Of a DNA stretch of 64,000 bases, positions 49,642 through 61,600 are shown piece by piece (within the stretch, counting starts at the first letter, position 1; each line of letters opens with the position of its first letter). The stretch is taken from NCBI GenBank assembly GCA_914767715.1, contig OU612067.1, positions 4,278,001-4,342,000 of the forward strand, written 5' to 3'. The stretch is from Membranipora membranacea. Its lineage: Eukaryota > Bryozoa > Gymnolaemata > Cheilostomatida > Membraniporidae. A program made the position numbers and the translations under genes. The notes beneath the pieces were generated by a model, which was not told the origin of the DNA, did no database searches, and saw only the letters and a program-made list of their open reading frames with translations.

Positions 49642-52600
49642 TTAGCTGAGGGCAGCTACACCTCTAGATAGACATCTATCTTGATATGAGTTCTCTCGGA
49701 GGACTTCTAGGACGTCATACAGTTCTTGAGGCGTGTCAGTAAACTTAGCTGATGATCTCGCCGTACCCATATCCTGTTCTTCCGGTGTCTGAGGTCGAGT
49801 AATAGGAGGTAATACTTCTTTAGCCCACATTCTCAGAGGATTATTACTAAACATGTGCACTAAAATCAGCATGAGAATTATTGTTTAGTGTATTAAAGAA
49901 TACCTATAAAATATTTTCATTTTTTGGCAAACCTTACGCCTTGAGGGAAGGGGACAGAGCTTAGGTCACAGAGTTTCACCTTACCTAAATAAAGGGAGAG
50001 TGACTGGACAAATTGCCAGTGTCGGGTGCGTGAAAATAATCTCAAACAGTTTGTCGAGGCTAGCACTGAATATCATCATTATCTCTTAGAGGTTGCAGTC
50101 CTAGTACCTTGTACCTACCTAGTTCTCTTATCTTGTGGTTTTCGTAGAGGTTAATTTGCAGAAACATCTGAGCGAGAACCATCCCTTCATCTGATAAGCG
50201 CTTGATCTCCCTCTACCAACAAGTAATAGGAAAGGATAAATCAGAGGTGAAATAGGTCAGCCTACATATCCACTCAAGGTGACGGTGTTTTATTAGTCAT
50301 TGACCTCTTGTCATGAGCAATCCCAGCAGGTTATACCAACGAGTAGATAGTTTTAAGTGCTCAAACTCTACTCAAATTGCCTGACATGTGGATGTGGTTG
50401 ATAATGTTATACCGCTACCAGCAAACAGGGTAGAGTTTGAGCGCTTAAACCAGGGAGGGTGGGATACTGGATGGGACACCCTCCCTGATTAAACTAACAA
50501 GTAGATCATGGTGTATGCAGATATTTGTCACATAATTGGCATATCCTTATTTACCTATTTTATTAATGTCGCAATAAAACCGAAAAACTCCAGGCACTTC
50601 TCTTTGTAATAAAGGGTAAAGGTTAATATCTACTTAAACAGACCATGTTAAACAGCCATGTTGTTATGGCATAATCTGAGTTTGTACCAGGCGATCTGTT
50701 GGATTCATTTGGATTCATTAGAGGTGAAAGGCAGATAAACAAAGACATATTATTATTTGCACTACTGCAGAGCAAACAGCTGTCAGTTATGGAATATCAT
50801 AACAATAACAAACAAATATATATCATTCCATTTATGAGCAGCCGACTGTTGCTGATGTATTTTTATCATAGAGTTAATATATATTCTATGATTTTTATAC
50901 ACAAATATAATATTAGTTGATTAACGTTTGATTAAGTTTGATAACCTCCATTTCCTTCCTTGAAGGGGAGGGGGAACTTTTATGAGCACTTTAGACTATA
51001 TGGACCAAAACCAATTATCACTATTCAGGAAAGTTTCAGGATCAAGGACCAGTATCTGTGGGATCATAGTTACGGGAGTATGAGTTATAAGTCTTACCAA
51101 GGAGTTAATATCGGCGGAGGTGGTGTCTTCCCTCATATCAATACTGTGGACTGTTGATGGCTGTCTCAGGTAGGATTTAATCCCAGCGTTACTGTATATC
51201 TTATGGGGATTATAACCCAGAATATCTCCTAAAATGATATGTCACATACAATCATTGATAGAGAGCATGGTCACCACTTTTAATGAGTGTATCATACATG
51301 TACATACATACAGGTACTACATACTCTAATATGGTGCAGTGTGGTGAGTAAGAACAAAAGGTATATTCTGCTTACTGATGAGGAAGACAAACTACTTTTT
51401 TTTGTGGCCAAAAGATTCAATTTCTTGGCATTTACCGATAAAAGTAATTCTCAATGAATTGAAGTTTTGTTTTTTCAACAGTTTTCATTTAGCAATAACA
51501 ACAGGCTGTATAGCCACAGCGTTAGCCTGCATTTCTTACCATTGTATATATGGATGTTACAACTGCTCAACCATTCTCGGCTTATTGCACCTGACCGCAT
51601 ACTGCACCAACACTTACCTCTCACAGATATAGAAGGAGCCACAGGGTTGTTTAATACCGAGTTGCGTCTTATCATGGTTGGCCTGAGGGGGTACCGGTGA
51701 ATCCCGTTGTTGCTGATGATGGGTAATATTAGACTCCTCGAGCTCTTATCGTACCTGCAATATTCCAGTATAGGTGAATAGAGTAAGACGCGCCCATCAT
51801 AACGCAGCGGACATACTAAGGCTGGAATTTAAAAACGTTGCTGTATGAAAATAAGCTTTTCAATCTGAATTTATTCCCAATATTGGACCCTGCCAGTGGT
51901 TATGATTTACAGGCAATATAATTAACAAAAATGGACCTACTCCAAAGCGCGATTAAAGCTTCTATTTAGTCTATTTCTATTTCTATGTCATTGCAATGCA
52001 CGCTTATCTTGTGTGACAAAATCTTTTGTTATGTTCTCTATACGCTATCCACAAGACGACCAAGTACAACAAGGAGAAGAAATCAGGTATGACAATGACA
52101 CCGGCCCGGTCATTTTTATTAAAAGTTTAATCATGCTTATACTTACCTCGGAGCAATATATTCAGAATGGCACCAAATACTGTCACCACCGGCTGTTAGT
52201 TCTATTTTGGTCGGCTGGAGAAGTTTTGCAGACATTTTCTCCAGCCACTTGTTACTGTGTCCTATCAGACATAATGAGTACAGTCTCGGGGAATGGCTGA
52301 TATTCAAAAGGTCCCACCTCCTCATGTAGGCTCCTTCAGTGGATGGTTTGCTGCTAGTGTTCTGTAGGAAGACATTCCTACCCTGAAACATCAAAATCAA
52401 ATGAGTTGCGTATTATTCTCAAAAAATAACAGCTAAGCAAAGATATGATTTTGTTGGTAAGATTGGAATTATCGCACTTTGTAATCACATTAGTGTAAGG
52501 TTTTTTTGCCAACAATAAATGACCTTATTTGTCATAAAAATAATGAACAATATTGCATTCAGTTTGTTATGATTTACTTGCGATGTGTACCAGTTGAAAT

Positions 52601-55600
52601 TGCAACAACAACAAACAAACAAGACTTATAAGAGCTTTTTTTGCCTCATGATTTGAGAAAAAATGTCTTCTCTGAAACAAATCCCTAAAACAGGATTTGT
52701 ACGAAGATTCACAAATAGTTTAGAGGCCTGACTACATGTACGTGATACTTACAGATGGGATCTTGAGTTTCAGGGACTGACATAACTCAGATAGAGCTAT
52801 ATATAAGATCACATGGCTTGAGCTGCATGCTTCTGAGTACTGTGTAAGAGTTTGATCTCTGAAGTCCCCTGTAACATCAGTAGTATGTTTCATTATAAAA
52901 TGTGACAAAAGGTGAGAGGCCTAAAGACAAGAAAGAACAATATCTGGCTAACACGTCTCCATATCACACTTTCATTATTATTATCACCAAGTAAGGAAAC
53001 TATGTCCTTTACTCTATAACTCCTATACTTTATGTATAACACCCCTTGTTGTATACAGGTAATACACACAGACATTACACAGCTTTATGTCTTAAATAAC
53101 TTGCCTGCCATTGACTTTAGGTATATATCTGTGACATAAAAAATAGACAGCAAATCCAGCAGATCTAGTTTCTTGTCTCCATCGATGTCCACTTGGTGCA
53201 GAATCTTTCTAGCACAAGGTATGGTAAATCTCCTATAATAATAAACATTTAGATATAAAAAAAAATGCATCTCTTCCAACAGACACGAGAAGGCACCTCC
53301 TAATTCTAACATTCCAACATTCCTTTTTTGCAGCTTTGTGTTCCCCTTCATATCCTCTGTCACCAAGTCTGATATAACACATTTTTTTTCAATTTAATCT
53401 AATCTAATACTAAGGTGGTAAGTTTGAAGTCTGACCTGCCGGTATGTGTGGTTAGGAGGCTAGTCAGATCAGCGGCAGAGATATGAGTGTTCTTTTCGGA
53501 TTTCACTGCATGGTATATCTGACAACAAAGGAATAATTCGTTCAGAGAAGATGAAATATCAAATCAAAAAATTACACTCACAGCTTAACTTGCGGAATGG
53601 ATTTTAGAAGAACAACCAACATTACAAATTATCAACCAGTAATGAAACATAAATAAGTCAAAAATAAATCACATGATCATCGTCGAATGTATCAGAGAGT
53701 AAGGATATAGTTCACCTTACATAAATAATTATATAATACAAATATATATATTATAGTTAGATATCCTTAGGCCGATATATATATATCCTTAGGCCGATAT
53801 ATATATATCCTTATACCCTTACTCTGTGATTACATGATAGCGATCAGGTAACAATAAACCATTCCATAATGGAAGAATAACAACTCATTACTTTTTTATC
53901 GGTTTTTTTCGAAACAGGAAATTTCGACCCTGTAATATAGCGACAACATAGTAATCAACCATCATATAAAACTACATATCAGTTACTATACAGTGAACTA
54001 CTATCAGGTCAGATAGTGTCTGGTAAAATACAATATAGTGGGTGTCTACTCCAGCATAAGTTATAAATCTTAGTCACATAAGTTACTAACACACAAATAA
54101 TACTACATATCAGTTACTATACCAGATAGTGTCTGGTAAAATACAATATAGTGGGTGTCTACTCCAGCATAAGTTATAAATCTTAGTCACATAAGTCACT
54201 AACACACAAATAGTACCAAACTGTTATCAAAACTTATGACTCACATCTTTAATTAGCTTATACTCTTCTATAGAGAGACTCGGCAGAAGCTCGTATTTGA
54301 GAAACTCCATCCTCTTATCTGTTAGGCGAGTTTTGGCAAGGTCCTAGCAAGATAAAATTATTACATCATCTTACAAGGTGGTGATAGTAATTCAGTCAGA
54401 CTCAGTCCAACATGGATCCAAATTGAGAGAATATGTTACTAATTATGTTAACTCAGCAGCGAATATGGCGAACACAGAATAAGTCTTGATCTTATGAAGA
54501 TTGCACATGTGGTGCACTGTATACTTTTGATCCTGATAAGTTCAAATTAGATGATAATCTACAGCCTGCTCATATTTAACATATCAAGAATAAACAAATA
54601 AACAAATACTACGGAGCTGCATCCAAAGGTGTAAAACTCATCTGGATCATCATGGATAATATTTTTATAAGACAACACACTATTAAGACAACAGCTATGC
54701 ATTCACCTTTTGTACCACAGCCTTTCTAGCTGTGCTTCTCCAGGGGCATGGTCTGGCTGGTCTGTTCACAGGACGCGGGGCTTCCTGTCAAAGATAAAGT
54801 GATAAAATCTAAAACAAATATATTGGTATTTGAACGGAACCAATCGACTTCAATGGGGCCAGACCAGAGACTATAGATATCTTTAGTCTCTAGCCAGACT
54901 ACTTATAACACATGATTAAACCTTGAATGACTTTCTCATATTTATAATATATAACAAGATTTATTTTTCTCTGGAGCAGCTCTATGTAAGTACTATAAGG
55001 GAAGTGTCACAGGTACCTAACTCAGCAGTTAAGAGAAAATTATTTTTTGTTATTTTGCATTAGGAGCAGCATAGTTGGAAAAGTATATCTGAGGGAACGG
55101 GATTTTGTTTTAGTACCATGATGGAAGTATTAATTACAGGGTCAATGATGTTACTAAGCTAGTCTATACTTAGATAATGGCATTCATAAAGTTTATCCTC
55201 CAGTATAGAGTTTTCCATCCCAGTCAATCTGTATACAAATAAAACTTATAAAATTTGATCCAGTCCTGGCTGTACATACCGGAGGGTGAGGGACAAACTG
55301 ACGCGGAGCTTTGACGTCAAGTTTAGACTGAGAGCTCTGCGTGGAGGCGTTTATAGACGAGGTGGATATGCGTTGGGGACTTCCTCGAGTAAAACTCGGG
55401 TGTTTGTCGGTATAATCCATATATGGAGCCACTATCTCGTAGCTCTCTGGAGTAGCTGGTCGAATAGACTTTGTTGAGTGACATGTGTCCACTCTAATTG
55501 GCCTACAACATAGCGATATATACTACTAAGTATGATGTTCCAGAAATTCAACCGGGCAGTCTGATCTTTGTTTTAATTCACATGATTAAAATACACCTGG

Positions 55601-58600
55601 CCATTGCCAGAGCTTGTGTTTTCAACCCTACCAGGGTACCAGTACATTAATAGGTAAGGTTTACAACTTCCATGTTATGAATTTTCATTTTCAAATTTCG
55701 CTGCATAGTTGCAAACCCCCGACCTACTCATTCCAAAGGACTAACTCGAACTTAAACAGTATACTCTGACTGAAGGAGAACGAATGCCACCAAAGTTTGA
55801 AAATGAGATTTTTGGATGGAAAATAAACTTTTCAAAATATGTACCAAGCTCTAGAGGGGTGTTCTCATAACTAAAACTTGACCATTCAGCAGCTGAGAAC
55901 TGCAATAAAATCTTAATATGAGCATCACTACATGTTCAGCAATTCAACACTATTATTATATGCAGCAATACTTTGGCAAAAGCTGATATTTCTTACATTG
56001 AGAAATGGTAGCGCCAGGTTTCAACGGCTGTAGCCATCAGATCATGGAGCAGATTAGTCAGAGTAAGCAAAAAGCCTACACTTTTAATCCAATGCTTCAA
56101 TTTTAATTCCGATGGTTCTTTATCTCCAGTGTGGATTCTCTTCATAGCCTCCATGATCAGGTCCGACCCATATGCACTGACCATGGCTGGAAAAGTCAAA
56201 CAACAGTATGATATCAATAAGCCCTCATTAGTACCAGAAATTACTCAGAATAGGGAGGGGGCTTTTTACCATCATAGGTTTGCTGCTAGCATTGTTGTGG
56301 AGAAGAAAACAAGCTATCAAACTTCATATGATGGAGCTAAATACCTTCAGGCTATTGAGTTGTCCAGAATGGATAACCCATTGGTAGAGGCCTTTCACAT
56401 TCGTAAGGAAAGGTCCCTTGTCAATTTTCTCATGATCACACAGTGGGTAATTTTTGTTAAAAAAAATGAAGCACCAGGACCCTTCATTGATGCCATAATT
56501 CGTTCAAAAATAATCCCATGTCCGGTGTGATGCGCGATGGTGGCTTCAACGGTTCATTCACATAACATTCAAAGTAAATAATAATGGTCAGTTGCAATAT
56601 GTCAATATCAGTCAAATATTTTATATCAGGGTTTCCATTTCGTATGACGTGCCCTTTCTGATAACATGTGATGGTATTGGGTTCCATTACAATAATAAAG
56701 TAACAATTCATCAGCTGATTTTTCAAGATACCGCTGAGTCTGATCTGCTTGGAGTTTATCCAGTTAAACTTTGATTAATATCCAAGCATTCCAGATAACT
56801 TACCTATTACTTTTTCTGAAAAAGTAAGCTTATGGTCATCTGTGAATCGCTTCACTAAGCCGGTAATGAAACTATCTAGTAGCTCATTGAGAGTCCGGTT
56901 AAAAAACCTCCATTCTCTAGTCATGGTCTTACTGTAGTGAGGCAGTGTACAGCCTGTCGATGTGTTAGATAAAACCCTCTGGGAATTACCATCGATCATC
57001 GCCTGTTGAAAAAATGAAAGTACAGTTAGCTTGCCAGTAAAAAGCTTTCACCACAGACATTCACAAGTTTTCCATTGGATTCATGATCAAGAATATAAAA
57101 AGCTTGTTTGGAAATGTTCACCTAAAGAAACAAGTTAACCAGTCACAAATAACCATACATTAGCAGCAAATAGACCAATATAGAAGATTTTTAACAAACA
57201 TCTTATACTAAGTCATTGGCTTCATAGGTGACCTCATCAATTGTGTGTTATAACTGACAAAATTCTGTCATGCGACGAAGCCAGTATCTATAATGACACG
57301 TCTAGCTGTTTCAGTTCTGGTGTTAAGTTTAAATTTCAGATTAATACTCTTGACTTCTTAGTAACTCCTAATCCAATATGGCTACCATTATTAGCGCACA
57401 CTTTTTATATGGCAGTTACATACCATAGTTTTTTTAACACTTTTAAATATTCATTACATTAATTTATCATGTACCATATTGATTATTTCACATTTTAAAG
57501 AAACTCTTTTCATTCAACACCGAAGATTATCCCCCATTATTTTTGATACATCACAGCATACCATAGAATCTGTTGGTTATACCAACCTCATGCATAGAGA
57601 AGAGCTGAGGCTCTGCTTTTTGGCTCTCTATTTTTTCCCTGTCTGTCAGAAGATCACATTGTGATCCGTAATCTTCAGCTTTAGTGGTAGTGTTTAAAGC
57701 TGTGGAAGGTGAACTCTTAATGACCTCCAAGTTCTAAAACAAGTTAAGTTAAATGGCATGAAAAGAAAAGCAAGCAGCTGACGTAAGCAATCTTGACAAT
57801 TAACTGACTACATCCTGGTGTTGCTCTTGCCGTTTACAAAAAAGCTGGTAATGAGGAAACATTAAAATAAATTGGTTAAGGGTTATGTTCCCTTGAACCA
57901 GGACAAGACAACTTGTATTGCAGATAAGCTGGGCTGGGAGGTACACGATTTCTCGTGCAAGCTCTATAACTATTTGAAATTGATGTCACAAACCCTACAA
58001 AAAGTCACCATGTTAACTACATATTAATCTGGTAATTACCTGAACAGGGGCTGTCTCTGATATTTCGCAGCTCTCTGCCAGACTGCATTGACAAGCTGAA
58101 TCTCCATAGCCTGGGCTCATCACACGCTGGTCAGACGGGTGGTCATAGGCTAGTCCTATCTTAAAATGACCTTTTATCTAACGATAAAGAAAAGACAGTT
58201 TAGGAGCAGGGACAATAACAATCATTGGCAGCTGTGTCCTGATGTTCACAGGCATCGGTAATATTCACCCTGATAGAACTGTTTGAGTGAAGTTGTTGAA
58301 CAAACTGCATTATGGTGTGCAACCTCCTATTCAGAGCTAATCAGTTGTACATTTACTTTATTGAGCATAGCTAAAGACATGTATTGCCTCTCCTCAGTAT
58401 TATAGTATTGTTCAAATTAATAATCAAGTAAAATCAAATGTTATGATTTTGTTTTAAATGCTGCTCTTCTTTTTATCCCACATGTCCAAATTTCAGAGAT
58501 TTTATAGACAGAGCTGAACATACCTGTTTATGCTTGTGCAGCGATCCTTGCTGAACATGGTGCTTAAATGTGTCCCTGACACCGAGATCCATAGCCAGGT

Positions 58601-61600
58601 ATACATACTGCTCTACACTGGTGTAAGAAGCCCCTTCGGCCTGACCCTCAAATTGTACCATGGTGTCAAAGTTCATGAGAGTAGAGGCATCCTTTTTCTT
58701 CTTTCAAAATTTAATAAATATGGTATGAAATAATATGCTCTCTACTAATCACAGGCCACTGTTTGATAATTTTAGAGTTGTCAGAACTTCCCAGGAAAGA
58801 ATTTTTTTTTTCTCCAATAATAATTTCAATAATTCTTGATCATTAGGTCAACATCTTACTATTGTTAGCTTTAAACTTCCAAAAGACCTCAACGTGTAAA
58901 GGAAATAACTGTTGTGAATTTCACTGCTTTGATCATTTTACATTCATTTTGAATAATCAGATGAGAAAAACGAATTAAACATCGATAGTCAAGCTTACTT
59001 TGCAGTATATATAGTCATTTCCATCTGATGTAGCAGTGAATGGTACGGGTGACGTCACGCTTCTCCTATCTGTAATAATATAAAATATTCAGAATGATAA
59101 TAGGCATGGACTATGTACACTACCAACTGTTTGTAGTAAAGAAATTAGGATCATAAAGTATAGGTTTCAAAAGCTCCTCAAGTATTAGTGATGTTTTCTT
59201 TTTTTCGGATAATACAAGCAAACAATTACATTACGCAAGAGATTATGGCCAGCTTTGGTGACAAAAACCCTTCACTATTAAATGATTGTCCAGCAAACCA
59301 ACTTACCTATTAATCTGAATTATCATAATGTTTTGTGATGCCTTCATATTCGCTTAAGACGTAAAAGTTTATAATTTTTACCTTTGCTGTTAGGCATAGG
59401 TGTACGGACAGCAGGTGAGGGTGTCCGGTACACAGGTGTAGATGTACGGACAGCAGGTGAGGTTCTTCGCCGACGAGACGGTGTTGGTGTACGTTTAACT
59501 GGTGGAGGTGTACACAGAGCAGGTGATCGCTGCCTAGGTGTCGGTGTACGCTGACATGGCGATGCTATAAAACAAGTATACAGGTTTATATACACACATG
59601 GCGTACAAAATACAGAATAGAGCCAACAAGGAACATGGCTGTACATTGTACATTATATAAGTTCCATCTTATTAGTTTAAATAGCAAATTTCTCACAACC
59701 ACTGATTTTGTGCTTCTGCTTTGACAAACCAGCATTGACTGAGAGCAGGAACATAATCACATAGATATTCTACAACCGGAGGACTTTACTGAGTCTACCT
59801 GTCCGAAGTCTCACCTGCCATTTGATGATAGTTGCTATGACACTCCATGGTATTGTGGCTGCCAGCCTTGTTGGCCTTGTCTCCCATCTCAACAGGCGAG
59901 GGTGAGTATTGGCAGTATGGTGATGGTGACCGAGCTATGCTATGGCACTCCATGGTATCGTTGCTGCCAGTCATGCTAGCCTTGTCTACCGTCTCAGCAG
60001 GTGAGCCCTGGCAATATGGGGACGGTGATCGAGCCATCGGGCTTATTTGCACTAAAATGTCAGCAACAGGGATGGATTAAGATTGATGGTATCAACACCA
60101 CATGTGACTGAATAAAAAACTATCCAACCACATGTAACAACTGGACGGACAGTCAACTATGCTCGTATCAACTCAAACTCCCCACAAGTTATCCCCCACT
60201 CCCCGAGTCGAGGGCTGACAACTTATATAGTCCTATTTAATGGCTACAAAAAAAATACAGCTTCAAATTTGGCCATGCAGCTTTATACAGTAAATCATGA
60301 ACAATAACAACATGAATGGAACGAATAAGGGTTCAGACTTACTGGAGGGCGATATTGCTAGATATTCCTCACATTCAGCCACATCATCTATTGACATGTC
60401 CGGTGTAAACGCGGCCATCCGTGGCTTGTGTTTGTATGGAGATCCCTGAGATGATAATACCAGAGATCCCTGAGATATTGGCCGCGGAGAGAACTGACAT
60501 GGCAGTGGTGAGTAAGCTGGTCCTACAACATCAAAAAAAGTCAACCACTAAGCATGATCACAAGTGACTTGTTTACTAAATATTTTTCAAAGTTGGTCAA
60601 ATTAAAGCACAATAAAGTAAAAGAGCAGAAGTATGACCGATAATTTTATTGAGTAGATTTCTGTGTATCAAACTTTAGTGTACCTCGGGATATTGGTGGC
60701 AATATGGCAGATGGCAAACCAAAATGTATCTCGCCATCAGAACAATACTCGTTTAGAAGGCTAGGGGAGCACGGTAAATTCGGGAGCGGTCCACCGAATG
60801 GAGGTGCAGGACTAACTCCTCCTATAATATATAATGAATTGCTATCAGGAAAATATGTACAATCTGGCTCATTATCAAACACATACCCACAATACCTCCT
60901 CTTGAGTCAACCATCAAACACAGCTCATTAGAGATAAGATTTAACCATATCCATTTATGCTATGGTTTAACACATAAAGATGAACCACATAGGAAAAAAG
61001 GTATTATTGTAATAAAATAATATATATATTTATATAAACAATAATCGTACTTAATTTAATATTGCTGCTTTGTAGAGCTGTCTTGTGGAGCACTGAAGGA
61101 ATGTCAACAATCAGTAATCCTAGTTCAAGATGTGATCATTTACATGTAAATTCATACCTGATTGGAGGTTATTGTACGGGGATACAGGCATACTATTTGG
61201 TGATGTTGGATCTGGTATTTGAACTGGACTGGGAGTGCTAACATCCGATGCAGGATTGATATCTGAAAACGGAAGCATAACAACTAAGCAAGAGAATTTT
61301 TCGTTTTATTATGCATAGCAAGTGAACTGAAATAGACAACTGCTTACATTGCAAAGACAAAACCCAACCTAGCTAACTAGATGCTGGCTTATATTTTCTC
61401 ATCAAGGATAACAACTACTACCATCAGATCAGCTAACCAAATAACGACCAACCAACATTTTCTTCATCTTGGAAAGCTAAAAGCCTCCTGCTAACCTATC
61501 GTATGGGTTATTCCTTGCTGACGTTATATTGCTCTGCTTTCCTCAGTACAACAAACATCGATATCTTACTCCTCAGCTGTCAGCATCATGATCATCTGCA

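Noticed and set aside
59847-60931. Plus-strand ORFs at 59847-60080 and 60704-60931
   Set aside because: They are exact antisense shadows of phase-consistent minus-strand exons 59815-60051 and 60684-60821.
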